DNA from: Palsa-461 sp963768185
Lineage (GTDB): Bacteria > Actinomycetota > Acidimicrobiia > Acidimicrobiales > RAAP-2
Length of the DNA: 64,000 nt
Direction: 5' to 3'
NCBI GenBank assembly: GCA_963768185.1
Contig: CAVYGS010000004.1
Span: 558,001-622,000, forward strand
Positions 41,625-50,072 of the stretch are shown here, one piece after another (position 1 is the first letter of the stretch; each line of letters opens with the position of its first letter). The notes beneath the pieces are model-generated. The model saw only the letters and a program-made list of their open reading frames with translations, was not told the DNA's origin and made no database searches. Made by a program: the position numbers and the translations under genes.

Positions 41625-42137
41625 GTGCCGGTCGCCGACCTGCCTGAGGAAGAGGAGCGGGCCGCGGCCGTGGCGGCGATCGACGAGTGGTCGACCCGGG
41701 AGCTCGCCCGAGGCGAGTCGCTCGTCGCGGCCGAGCGCCAGGAGGTGACCGACCGGACGGCCACCCATCGCTGGTACCTGCGCTTCAAGGGTGAGGAGAA
41801 GGACTTCATCACGGTGTGGCTCACCTTGAACCAGCGCACATTGCACCACGAGGCCCAGTTCATGCCGGCACCGGAGGAGAACAAGGAGGCGGTGTTTCAG
41901 TACTTGCTCAGGCGCAACGGCGACCTGTACGGGATGTCGTTCTGTCTCGGACCCGAGGACGCCGTCTACCTCGTCGGCCGAGTGGCGGCGGCCGAGGTCA
42001 ACGACGACGAGCTCGATCGCATCACCGGGTCGTCGATCCACTACGTCGACGAGCACTTTCCCACCGCGATGACCCTCGGCTACCCCAAGCTGTACCGGCG
42101 TCGGCCGAGGCGGGGCGGGGCGCGGAGCACCAGTTAG
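41625..42137 (+). CDS. YbjN-domain protein
   Basis: A 170-residue protein from GTG 41625. VAAIDEWSTRELARGESLVA is a helical start, then HRWYLRFKGEEKDFITVWLT, LNQRTLHHEAQFMPAPEENK and EAVFQYLLRRNGDLYGMSFC form the YbjN/T3SS-chaperone-like fold, with GSSIHYVDEHFPTAMTLGYP at the end. In mycobacteria a gene of this type sits next to mshA, and that neighbourhood is repeated here. The function is unknown; a chaperone-like role is often suggested by fold. Confidence 0.8.
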   Translation: MPVADLPEEEERAAAVAAIDEWSTRELARGESLVAAERQEVTDRTATHRWYLRFKGEEKDFITVWLTLNQRTLHHEAQFMPAPEENKEAVFQYLLRRNGDLYGMSFCLGPEDAVYLVGRVAAAEVNDDELDRITGSSIHYVDEHFPTAMTLGYPKLYRRRPRRGGARSTS

Positions 42138-42148
42138 CCTCCCCTGCT

Positions 42149-42949
42149 GTGAAGCTCCTGGTCGTTGGGGGAGGACGGATCGGCGGGGCGCTCGTGACCG
42201 GGTTGCTGGCGAGCGGGTGGGCGGCGCCCGGTGACCTTGCGGTCGTGGAACCGTCGGCCGAGCGCCGGGCCGAGCTGACGGCGCACCATCCGGACCTGCC
42301 CGTCCTCGATCACGCCGAGCCCGATTCGGTCTCGCCCGACGGCGGAGCCGTCCTCGCGGTGAAGCCCGACATCGCGGAGTCCGTGTGCGCAGCCGTCGCC
42401 CTGGTGAGGCCGCCGCGGTTGCTGTCGGTCGTCGCCGGCCTCTCGACCGAACGGCTCGAGGCCGCGTTGGGCACCGGGACCGTCGTGGTCCGCGCCATGC
42501 CCAACACGCCGGTCCTCGTCGGTGCGGGGGTGTCGGTGATCTCCGGCGGGAGCCGCGCCTCGGACGCCGACCTCGACTGGGCGGAGGGCGTGCTGTCCGC
42601 CGTCGGCACCGTGCTGCGCCTGCCCGAGGGGCTCCTCCATGTGGTGACGGGCCTCTCGGGTTCGGGTCCCGCCTACGTATACCTCGTGGCCGAGGCGCTC
42701 ATCGAGGCCGGCGTGCTCGGTGGGCTCAGCCGCGACGACAGCCTCGCCCTGGTGACGGGGACCTTGCTCGGTTCGGCGCGGCTGCTCGCCGAGACGGGCG
42801 AGTCTCCCGAGAAGCTGCGAGGCGATATCACCTCCCCCGGGGGGACGACGGCGGCGGGCCTGCGCATCCTCGAAGCGCGAGCCATCCGCTCGGCATTCCT
42901 GGAGGCGGTCGCCGCCGCCACGGAACGGTCGCGCCAACTCGGGCACTGA
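42149..42949 (+). CDS. proC: Pyrroline-5-carboxylate reductase
   Basis: A 266-residue enzyme from GTG 42149: LLVVGGGRIGGALVTGLLAS is the NADPH-binding Rossmann start, AVLAVKPDIAESVCAAVALV and VVRAMPNTPVLVGAGVSVIS follow, and HVVTGLSGSGPAYVYLVAEA with GDITSPGGTTAAGLRILEAR is the dimerising substrate-binding domain with the P5C signature. It catalyses the last step of proline synthesis. Length and motifs are normal. It follows the YbjN gene by 11 bases. Confidence 0.95.
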   Translation: MKLLVVGGGRIGGALVTGLLASGWAAPGDLAVVEPSAERRAELTAHHPDLPVLDHAEPDSVSPDGGAVLAVKPDIAESVCAAVALVRPPRLLSVVAGLSTERLEAALGTGTVVVRAMPNTPVLVGAGVSVISGGSRASDADLDWAEGVLSAVGTVLRLPEGLLHVVTGLSGSGPAYVYLVAEALIEAGVLGGLSRDDSLALVTGTLLGSARLLAETGESPEKLRGDITSPGGTTAAGLRILEARAIRSAFLEAVAAATERSRQLGH

Positions 42950-43000
42950 GACGCGGGCCGTCGCGGCGTAATCTCGCACCTCTCAGGGGAGGGGGCGGCC

Positions 43001-43201
43001 ATGGATCCATCGAACGACGAGCGCCCGGCGCGGTTGCTGACCGTGACCGAGGTTGCCCAGGCCTTGCGGGTGTCCAACATGACGGTCTACCGGCTCGTGT
43101 CGGCGGGAGAACTCCCCGCGCTGCGGGTGGGGCGGTCGGTGCGCCTGCGCGCGGCAGACGTCGAGTCCTACCTGAGTGGCAGGTTGATCAAGGCGGGCTG
43201 A
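43001..43201 (+). CDS. BldC-like excisionase-family helix-turn-helix protein
   Basis: A 66-residue protein: LLTVTEVAQALRVSNMTVYR followed by LVSAGELPALRVGRSVRLRA and ADVESYLSGRLIKAG is a complete winged MerR-like/excisionase HTH of the BldC type. AGGGGAGGGGGC precedes ATG 43001. Such proteins are widely conserved in Actinobacteria at this type of locus near proC; BldC of Streptomyces controls development by cooperative DNA binding. Target genes here are unknown. Confidence 0.85.
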   Translation: MDPSNDERPARLLTVTEVAQALRVSNMTVYRLVSAGELPALRVGRSVRLRAADVESYLSGRLIKAG

Positions 43202-43206
43202 TCCGG

Positions 43207-44058
43207 GTGCCGACCGAGGCTCCCGACACCATCTTCTTCCTGACCGACTACGGCACCCGCGACGAGTTCGCCGGTGTCGTGCGCGCCGTGCTCCGACGCC
43301 TCGCCCCATCGGCCACGGTGATCGACCTGACACACGAGGTGCCGCCGTTCGACGTCGCCGCCGGCGCTCGCACCCTGCTTCGTGCCGTGCCACACCTCGG
43401 TGATGGTGTCGTGCTCGGTGTCGTCGATCCGGGCGTCGGTTCGGCCCGCCGAGGCGTGGCACTGCGCGTGGTGGACGACGCGCGCGTCCGCTTTTACGTC
43501 GGGCCCGACAACGGACTGCTGCTGCCGGCCGCAGACTCCGAGGGTGGGACGCTGGAAGCGGTCGAGCTGCCCGTGCCGCCGACCGAACCGGGCACCGTCA
43601 CCTTCGACGGGCGCGACGTGTTCGCGCCGGCTGCGGCCGCCCTGTGCACCGGTGCACGGCTCGCGCAGGTCGGCGAGCCGATCGAGCCCGCGTCGCTCGT
43701 GCGCCTGCTGCTTCCGCTGTCGCATCACTCCGTTCTCTCCGACGGGCGCCGGGTCCGGTGGTGCCAGGTCGGATGGGTCGATCGCTTCGGCAACCTCCAG
43801 CTCAGTGCGTCGCCGAGCGAGGACGACCCCGAAGTGTTCGCGCTGGCCTGGGCCGAGGACGATCCGGGCGCGCCGAGGACCACCGCGGATCGCATGGTGC
43901 GTCGGGTGCGGACCTTCGGCGAGCTGCGACCCGGCGAGCTCGGGGTCATCGTGGACGCCAACGGCCGTTTGGCACTCGTCGTACGCGAGGGATCGGCGGC
44001 CGAGCTGCTCGGCATCTCCACGGGGCATGTGGTCGGGCTCGCGGAGCCACCGACGTGA
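43207..44058 (+). CDS. S-adenosyl-L-methionine hydrolase (SAM hydroxide adenosyltransferase)
   Basis: A 283-residue DUF62-family protein from GTG 43207: FFLTDYGTRDEFAGVVRAVL contains the Asp that holds SAM ribose, then IDLTHEVPPFDVAAGARTLL, GVVDPGVGSARRGVALRVVD, YVGPDNGLLLPAADSEGG and FDGRDVFAPAAAALCTGA. R-x-x-Arg and the GRDVFAPAAA segment fit the hydroxide transferase group rather than the chlorinase/fluorinase. The enzyme splits SAM with water to adenosine and methionine. It starts 5 bases after the HTH gene. Confidence 0.85.
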   Translation: MPTEAPDTIFFLTDYGTRDEFAGVVRAVLRRLAPSATVIDLTHEVPPFDVAAGARTLLRAVPHLGDGVVLGVVDPGVGSARRGVALRVVDDARVRFYVGPDNGLLLPAADSEGGTLEAVELPVPPTEPGTVTFDGRDVFAPAAAALCTGARLAQVGEPIEPASLVRLLLPLSHHSVLSDGRRVRWCQVGWVDRFGNLQLSASPSEDDPEVFALAWAEDDPGAPRTTADRMVRRVRTFGELRPGELGVIVDANGRLALVVREGSAAELLGISTGHVVGLAEPPT

Positions 44059-44121
44059 ACTGTTGGGCCGTGCCCTCGTCGGGGTCGGGCATGCCGGTCG
44101 GGGATCGGGCAGGCTGAGGGC

Positions 44122-45447
44122 ATGAGCGGCCCGCAGGGACCCGAGGGGGAGCGCCGGCCCGAGTTGCGCGTCTCGGAGAAGGAGCGCGACGAGGCCGCGT
44201 CACGCCTGGCCAAGTTCTGCAGCGAGGGCCGCCTCACGCTCGAGGAGTTCTCCGAGCGGGTCGAGGTGGTGCTCGCGGCGCGGACTCAGAGCGAGATGGA
44301 CCGGGTCCTGGTCGACCTGCCCCAGGGCGAGGTCGCGCCGTATGCGAGCCCCCTGCCCTCGTCGGGCTGGCTCGTTGGCATCATGTCGTCGACCAGACGC
44401 CAGGGGCGCTGGCGACCTAAGCAGAAGCTGCGGGCCATCTCGGTGATGGGCCACATCGACCTTGATCTGCGCAACGCCGAGATCGACTCACCCGAGATCA
44501 CCATCAACGCGTGGTCGATCATGGGCAGCGTCCGCATCACGGTTCCCGAGGGGGTGCCCGTGCACCTGACCGGCGTCAACATCATGGGCGAGAAGAAGCA
44601 GCGGGTCTCCGACGCGCCCCTGGTGCCGGGCGCGCCCTTGATCAAGGTCCGGGCGGTTCCGATCATGGGCAGCGTCGAGGTGCGCACGCGCCGCACCCGG
44701 CCGAGGCTCGGCGCGGAGGTGCGCTCGGCCATCGAGGCCCGCGTGCGCGACCGGATCGCGACCTGGCCGCTTCCGGGACCGCCCCCTCCCGGGATGGCCC
44801 GCCGTCACAGCGGCCGCGGCGCGCCGTCCATCGACGCCCGCGAGGCGCTTGCACTCGCCGGCCAGATCCTCGAGCAGCTGTTCCCGCGGGCCCAGGGACG
44901 CGACGCATCGACGCCGCCGACGGACCGCGTCCAGCCTCCGCACGGCACGGTCACGATCCAGTTCTGCGATGTGTCGGGGTTCACAGAGATGACCGAGCGG
45001 CTCGGTGACCTCGAGTGCCAGCGGTTGCTCACGACCTTCTTCGACATCGTTCGCGAGCAGGTCACCGCGCACCGCGGTTACGAGGTCAAGTGCCAGGCGG
45101 ACGAGGCGATGGTGGCGTTCAGCGGCGCGGGACAGGCGGTTCGGTGCGCGATCGACATCCAGCGCGCGCTGGGCCGCTACAACGCCGAACACGCGGACCG
45201 ACCCATTCGCGCCCACATCGGGCTCCACACCGGCGAGGCCATCCAGGACGGTGGCGACTTCCTCGGGCGCACGGTGATCCTGGCCAGCCGGATCACCGAC
45301 GAGGCGGCCGCCGACGAGATTCTCGTGTCCTCGGTGCTCCGCGAGCTGACCGCGGCGACCGGGGACCTGAGCTTCGGCGACTCGAGAACCGTTTCCCTGC
45401 AGGGCGTCTCGGAGTCCCAGCGGCTCTTCCCCGTCCTCTGGAGCTGA
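44122..45447 (+). CDS. DUF1707 - LiaF-like - class III cyclase fusion protein
   Basis: A 441-residue protein with three parts. Residues ~14-66 are DUF1707 (RVSEKERDEAASRLAKFCSE, GRLTLEEFSERVEVVLAART). Residues ~95-195 resemble the cell-wall-stress LiaF/DUF2154 beta-helix (repeated IMG motifs: ISVMGHIDLDL, SIMGSVRITVPEG, NIMGEKKQRV, PIMGSVEVRT). Residues ~275-440 are a class III nucleotide cyclase (FCDVSGFTEMTERLGDLE; ADEAMVAF instead of the usual GDG; AHIGLHTGEAIQDGGDFLGR). No membrane helix is present. The combination suggests envelope-stress input to cAMP/cGMP signalling, which is inference. ATG 44122 chosen; neighbours are a SAM hydrolase and rex. Confidence 0.8.
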   Translation: MSGPQGPEGERRPELRVSEKERDEAASRLAKFCSEGRLTLEEFSERVEVVLAARTQSEMDRVLVDLPQGEVAPYASPLPSSGWLVGIMSSTRRQGRWRPKQKLRAISVMGHIDLDLRNAEIDSPEITINAWSIMGSVRITVPEGVPVHLTGVNIMGEKKQRVSDAPLVPGAPLIKVRAVPIMGSVEVRTRRTRPRLGAEVRSAIEARVRDRIATWPLPGPPPPGMARRHSGRGAPSIDAREALALAGQILEQLFPRAQGRDASTPPTDRVQPPHGTVTIQFCDVSGFTEMTERLGDLECQRLLTTFFDIVREQVTAHRGYEVKCQADEAMVAFSGAGQAVRCAIDIQRALGRYNAEHADRPIRAHIGLHTGEAIQDGGDFLGRTVILASRITDEAAADEILVSSVLRELTAATGDLSFGDSRTVSLQGVSESQRLFPVLWS

Positions 45448-45486
45448 CCGGACCGCTTCGGCGCGACGCGCCGGTACGATCGCCGC

Positions 45487-46164
45487 GTGCCTGGTGAGCG
45501 GCCGGCAGCCCCGGGCCGGCGGATCCCGGAGGCCACCGTCGTGCGGCTCCCCGTCTACCGCAGGATCCTCTCCGACCTGCTCCACGAGGAGCGCCAGACC
45601 GTGCACTCCGAGCAGCTCGCCGAGCTCGCCCAGGTGAACGCCGCCAAGGTGCGCAAGGACCTCTCGCTGCTCGGGTCCTTCGGGACGCGCGGCACCGGTT
45701 ACGAGGTCGGGTTCCTCCTGACCCAGATCGACCGCGCGCTCGGGGCGGAGGAGGACTGGCCGGTCGTGGTGGCGGGGATCGGCAACCTCGGCACCGCGCT
45801 CGTCAACTCCGAGGGCTTCACCACACGGGGGTTCCGGATCTTCGCCCTGTTCGACGCCGACCCGCGGGTGATCGGCAGTCGGGTCGGCGGGCTCGTCGTC
45901 CGCTCCGTCGACACCCTGGGCCGCCTCGACGGGCTCGGTGGCTCGGCCATCGGGGTGGTGGCGACCCCGGCGAGTGCCGCCCAGCAGGTCACCGACGCCC
46001 TCGTCGGCGTGGGGGTGACGGCCATCTTGAACTTCGCACCCCGGGTGCTCAATGTTCCGCCCAACGTGCTGCTCCGCCACGTCGACCTCGGGACAGAACT
46101 CCAGGTCCTGAGCTTCTTCCAGCTCCGCCGCCGAGCGGGCGAGCGGACGCCGGGGTGGCGGTGA
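45487..46164 (+). CDS. rex: Redox-sensing transcriptional repressor Rex
   Basis: A 225-residue protein from GTG 45487. The winged helix is VVRLPVYRRILSDLLHEERQ, SEQLAELAQVNAAKVRKDLS and LLGSFGTRGTGYEV. The NAD(H)-binding Rossmann domain has VVVAGIGNLGTALVNSEGFT and VVATPASAAQQVTDALVGVG. The C-terminal swapped helix is QVLSFFQLRRR. Rex leaves DNA when NADH rises and controls respiratory genes; in Streptomyces it controls rex-hemACD, the same order as here. I found no clear TTGTGAA-type Rex site upstream of rex, hemA or nuoA by eye. Confidence 0.95.
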   Translation: MPGERPAAPGRRIPEATVVRLPVYRRILSDLLHEERQTVHSEQLAELAQVNAAKVRKDLSLLGSFGTRGTGYEVGFLLTQIDRALGAEEDWPVVVAGIGNLGTALVNSEGFTTRGFRIFALFDADPRVIGSRVGGLVVRSVDTLGRLDGLGGSAIGVVATPASAAQQVTDALVGVGVTAILNFAPRVLNVPPNVLLRHVDLGTELQVLSFFQLRRRAGERTPGWR

Positions 46165-46293
46165 CGGGCCGATGACTGGCGTGGTCCGCAGGGGACCGGC
46201 ACACTGGACCGCGGCCGGGAGACGATTTCCGGCCGAGTGGGCGGCGTCACCGGCGCCTGCCCATCGGCCCGACCACAGGAGGCTGGCCACGCC

Positions 46294-47569
46294 GTGTCGG
46301 TCGTCGTCGTAGGCCTCGAGCACAAGCTGGTGCCCCTTGACCTGCTCGAGCGGGTCGCGGTGAGCGGCGAGGACACGGACGAAGTCCTGGCCGGGCTCAG
46401 CGCGCGCGAGAACCTCTCGGAGGTCGTGGTGCTCTCCACGTGCCTGCGCACCGAGGTCTATGCGGTGGTCGACCGGTTCCACGACGCCGTCTACCAGCTG
46501 CAGGAGTTCTTCGCGAAGCGCGCCGAGATCGCGTTGGAGGACCTCGAGGCCCTCGGCACTGTGCGCTTCGACGACGACGTCGCGACCCACCTCTTCGCCG
46601 TGGCGGCCGGCCTCGAGTCCGCCGTGCTCGGCGAGTCCGAGGTCCTGGGGCAGGTCCGACGCGCGTGGGAGCGCTCGGAGGGTGCGCACGTCTCGGGTCC
46701 GGTCTTGGAAGGCCTCTTCCGCGAGGCGGTGCGGGTCGGCCGCCGCGCCCGCGCCGAGACCGCGATCTCGCGCGGTACGACGTCGTTTGCGCACGCGGCG
46801 GTCGACCTCGCCGCCGAAGGTGTGGAGGGGGGCCTCGCCGGCCGCGACGTCGCAGTGGTCGGGGTGGGGGAGATCGGCCGCGGCGTCGTGACGGCGCTGG
46901 ACGCCCTGGGCCCCGGGCGGCCCCGCCGCATCGCCGTGGCCAACCGCAACACCGACCGAGCGCGCGCGGTGGCCGACGCGGGGTCCGAGGCAGTCTCGTC
47001 CTTCGAGTTCGACGAGCTCGCCCAGGTGATCGAGCGGAGCGACGCCGTGTTCTGCGCTCTGGACGTCAACGCCCCCCTGCTCGGCCGCGCCGTGCTGGCC
47101 CCGAGCGGGTCGCGATCGACACGGCCGTTGGTCGTGGTCGACCTGGGCGTCCCCCGCAACGTCGAGGCAGCGGCGGCCGAGTTGCCCGGGGTCAGCGTGC
47201 TCGGCATGGACGAGCTGCGCGTGGCCGTCGTCCACCGCGACCGACGAACGGCGGGCCGAGGTGGACGCAGTCCTCGCGATCATCGCCGAGGAACTGGACC
47301 GCTACCGGGCGACGGTGCGGGGTCGCAGCGCGGCCCCGATCATCGCCGCGCTGCGCGATCGCCTGGAGGAGCTGCGCTCGAGCGAGCTGGAGCGCCAGCG
47401 CGCGCTGCTCAACGCACTGAGCGATGTCGAGTGGGCGAAGATCGACGAAGCCAGCCGGGCTGCCCTCGCCAAGGTCCTCCACCACCCGACGATGCTGCTC
47501 AAGGAGACGGCGGGGACGCCGCGCGGCGAACGGCTCGTCGAGGCGTTGCGCGCGCTGTTCGATCTCTAG
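46294..47569 (+). CDS. hemA: Glutamyl-tRNA reductase (one frame break)
   Basis: GTG 46294, with AGGAGG 12 bases upstream, opens VVVVGLEHKLVPLDLLERVA. LSTCLRTEVYAVVDRFHDAV holds the catalytic Cys (the common CNRTE reads CLRTE), GLESAVLGESEVLGQVRRAW follows, and VAVVGVGEIGRGVVTALDAL binds NADPH. A +1 change near 47241 (HRD, then DERRAEV) shifts the frame; the dimerisation domain RGRSAAPIIAALRDRLEELR and LHHPTMLLKETAGT ends at 47569. The enzyme makes glutamate-1-semialdehyde from Glu-tRNA. It is essential for heme in this pathway, so the break is probably a sequencing error. Confidence 0.9.
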
Positions 47570-47613
47570 GACATGCCGGCCCGCCGCGAGCGGCCTGGCA
47601 GGAGGGTCGGAGG

Positions 47614-48531
47614 TTGCGCCTCGCGACGCGGGGCTCACCGCTCGCTCGCCGGCAGACCGACATGGTCGCCCACCTGTTGGCCCAGGCGCGTCCCGGGTTG
47701 AGCGTCGAGGCGGTGGTCGTCCGTACCGAGGGCGACCGACGACCCGATGAGTCCCTCGAGCGCATCGGCGGCCAGGGCGTCTTCGTGAAGGAGATCCAAG
47801 AGGCCGTGCTCGACGGGCGGGCCGACGTCGCGGTCCACTCGGCCAAGGACCTGCCGCCGCGCACGCCCGACGGCCTCGTGCTGGCCGCCGTGCCGGCGCG
47901 CGGCGACGTGCGTGACGCGCTCGTCGGCTCCACCCTCGCCCGGCTCGGCCCCGGCGCGCGCGTGGCGACCGGTGCGGCCCGCCGACGGGCCCAGCTGGCC
48001 AACCTGCGGCCCGACCTGTGCTTCGTCCAGGCCCGGGGCAACATCGAGACCCGGGTGTCGAGGGCGGCCGCCGGGGACGTCGACGCCGTGATGGTCGCCG
48101 TCGCCGCGCTCGATCGGTTGAGCATCACCTCGCAAGCCGCCGAGATCCTCTCGCCGCTCGTGATGCTCCCCCAGGTCGGCCAGGGGGCCATCGCCCTCGA
48201 GTGCCTGGAGGCGGATGACGTGCTGGCAGCGCTCCTGGCCGAGGTCGACGAGGCCATCGCGCACCGCGCCGTCGATGCGGAGCGCTCGATGCTGTCGGTG
48301 CTGGGCGCGTCCTGCTCGCTGCCGGTGGGGGGTTGGGCGGAGCCCGAGGGCGACGAGCTGCGGCTGCGGGGGATGGTGGCGAGCGCCGACGGACGGGTCG
48401 TCCTGTACGCCGAGCGCCGGGGTGGCGACCCGGTGGCGCTCGGGGCGGAGGTTGCCGGGGCCCTCGTCGAGGAGTGCGGTGCCGCCCGCCTGCTCGAGAA
48501 CGCGATCACCGACATGAGCACGCCGTCGTGA
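47614..48531 (+). CDS. hemC: Porphobilinogen deaminase (hydroxymethylbilane synthase)
   Basis: TTG 47614 with AGGAGG 8 bases upstream. LRLATRGSPLARRQTDMVAH is the typical start, then RIGGQGVFVKEIQEAVLDGR, VAVHSAKDLPPRTPDGLVLA and RRRAQLANLRPDLCFVQARG with NIETR. LGASCSLPVGGWAE carries the Cys that holds the dipyrromethane cofactor. About 305 residues, a normal length. It joins four porphobilinogen units. The stop overlaps the GTG of the next gene (GTGA), so translation is coupled. Confidence 0.95.
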   Translation: MRLATRGSPLARRQTDMVAHLLAQARPGLSVEAVVVRTEGDRRPDESLERIGGQGVFVKEIQEAVLDGRADVAVHSAKDLPPRTPDGLVLAAVPARGDVRDALVGSTLARLGPGARVATGAARRRAQLANLRPDLCFVQARGNIETRVSRAAAGDVDAVMVAVAALDRLSITSQAAEILSPLVMLPQVGQGAIALECLEADDVLAALLAEVDEAIAHRAVDAERSMLSVLGASCSLPVGGWAEPEGDELRLRGMVASADGRVVLYAERRGGDPVALGAEVAGALVEECGAARLLENAITDMSTPS

Positions 48532-50063
48532 CCGTCTATCTGGTCGGCGCCGGGCCGGGCGATCCTGGACTGCTCACCCGTCGGGGGGCCGAGGTCCTCG
48601 CGATCGCCGACGTGGTCGTCTACGACCGGTTGGTGGACCGGTCGCTGCTCGCCCTGGCCCCCGCCACGGCGCGACTGATCGATGCGGGCAAGCGTCCGGC
48701 CGGCTCGACCGATGCCGGCGACGTCGGAGCCGGAGCGGGTGCGGCGCGCCAGGCCGACATCAACGCGCTGCTCGTCGAGGAGGGCCGCACTGCCAAGACG
48801 GTCGTCCGTCTGAAGGGGGGCGACCCTTTCCTCTTCGGGCGGGGCGGGGAGGAGGTGGCCGCACTCGCCAAGGCCGGTATCCCCTGCGAGGTCGTCGCCG
48901 GGGTGAGCGCGGCGCTCGCCGTGCCGGCCGCCGCCGGCATCCCGGTGACCCACCGTGGCTTGTCCACCTCGGTGACGGTCGTCACCGGCCAGGTCGGCGA
49001 CGGGACCCAGCCCGGCGGGGTGGACTGGGAGTCGCTGGCGCGCGCCAGGGGCACCCTCGTGATCCTCATGGGCATGGCGACGCGCCGGGAGATCGCGCGC
49101 CGGCTGCTCGCCGCTGGCCGGTCGCCGAGCGAGCCGGTCGCGGTCGTCGAGTGGGGGACCACGGCGCGCCAGAAGGTGGTCCGCACGCGCCTCTCCGAGC
49201 TCGAGGCCGTCCGCCTCGGGTCGCCCGCGGTGATCGTCGTGGGACCGGTCGCCGCCCTCGGGGCTGACGCGGCGGACCCCCGGCCGCTCCACAACCGGAC
49301 CGTCGTCGTCACCCGCGCGCCGGCGCAGGCCGGGTCGCTCATCCACGCGTTGCACAGCGCCGGCGCGTATGTCATCGAGCTCCCGGTGATCGAGATCGAA
49401 GACCTCCCCACCGAGTCGGCCGCGCTCGCTCGCGCCGCCGACTCGGTGGCCGACTACCAGTGGCTCGTCTTCACCTCCGCCAACGCAGTGGAGCGGTTCC
49501 TGCCGCAGATCCGCGACCTGCGCAGCCTCGGCCGGACCAAGGTGGCCGCGGTCGGTCGGGCGACCGCCGGCGCGTTGGAACGGCACCGGATCGTGCCCGA
49601 CCTCGTCCCGTCACGCTCGAGCGCCGAGGGGGTCGTCGACGAGATGCCGTCGGCCGGGACGGGTGGCCGCATCCTGTTCATCCGCGCCGCCGGCGCGGCA
49701 GACACGGTCACGGCGGGGCTGGGGTCGAAGGGTTGGAGCGTGGACGACGTCGTCGCCTACCGGACCATCGACGGGCCGGCGCCCCCGGCGGAGGTGGCCG
49801 CGCTCGTCGCGGGGGCCGACGTGGTGACCTTCGCCTCGGCCTCGGCGGTCAACGCCTACCTCCGGCTGCGCGACACGGAGGGTCAACCGCTCAGGGTCCC
49901 ACCGCTGGTGGCGTGCATCGGTCTGTCGACCGGAGTCGCAGCGCGTGCCGCCGGGCTGCATGTGGCTGTCGAACCCTCGAAACCCTCCGTCGATGCGCTC
50001 GTCTTGGCCATCGCGGCGCACTTCGGTGCCATGCCGGTCCCCGGCGCCTCACCAGCGTTTTAG
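48528..50063 (+). CDS. cobA-hemD: Fused uroporphyrinogen-III C-methyltransferase / uroporphyrinogen-III synthase
   Basis: A 511-residue fusion. Residues 1-250 are the SUMT methyltransferase (VYLVGAGPGDPGLLTRRGAE; VVYDRLVDRSLL; VRLKGGDPFLFGRGGEEVAA; VVAGVSAALAVPAAAGIPVT), which makes precorrin-2 for siroheme and cobalamin. Residues ~260-505 are uroporphyrinogen-III synthase (VVVTRAPAQAGSLIHALHSA; LVFTSANAVERFLPQI; KVAAVGRATAGALER; FASASAVNAYLRL). The fusion is common in Actinobacteria and Firmicutes. It lies between hemC and hemB in the operon. Confidence 0.95.
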   Translation: MTVYLVGAGPGDPGLLTRRGAEVLAIADVVVYDRLVDRSLLALAPATARLIDAGKRPAGSTDAGDVGAGAGAARQADINALLVEEGRTAKTVVRLKGGDPFLFGRGGEEVAALAKAGIPCEVVAGVSAALAVPAAAGIPVTHRGLSTSVTVVTGQVGDGTQPGGVDWESLARARGTLVILMGMATRREIARRLLAAGRSPSEPVAVVEWGTTARQKVVRTRLSELEAVRLGSPAVIVVGPVAALGADAADPRPLHNRTVVVTRAPAQAGSLIHALHSAGAYVIELPVIEIEDLPTESAALARAADSVADYQWLVFTSANAVERFLPQIRDLRSLGRTKVAAVGRATAGALERHRIVPDLVPSRSSAEGVVDEMPSAGTGGRILFIRAAGAADTVTAGLGSKGWSVDDVVAYRTIDGPAPPAEVAALVAGADVVTFASASAVNAYLRLRDTEGQPLRVPPLVACIGLSTGVAARAAGLHVAVEPSKPSVDALVLAIAAHFGAMPVPGASPAF

Positions 50064-50072
50064 GCTCTGGTC

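Noticed and set aside
43001..43201. Excisionase of an integrated element
   Set aside because: The HTH protein resembles excisionases, but there is no integrase, attachment site or phage gene nearby; a BldC-type chromosomal regulator fits better.
44488..47283. Very long open frame on the minus strand
   Set aside because: Antisense shadow of the cyclase fusion, rex and hemA. High GC produces long antisense frames, and its residues show no family pattern.
47499..49586. Long minus-strand open frame opposite hemC and cobA-hemD
   Set aside because: Composition (Arg, Gly, Asp, His-rich) is that of an antisense shadow, and both sense genes are certain.
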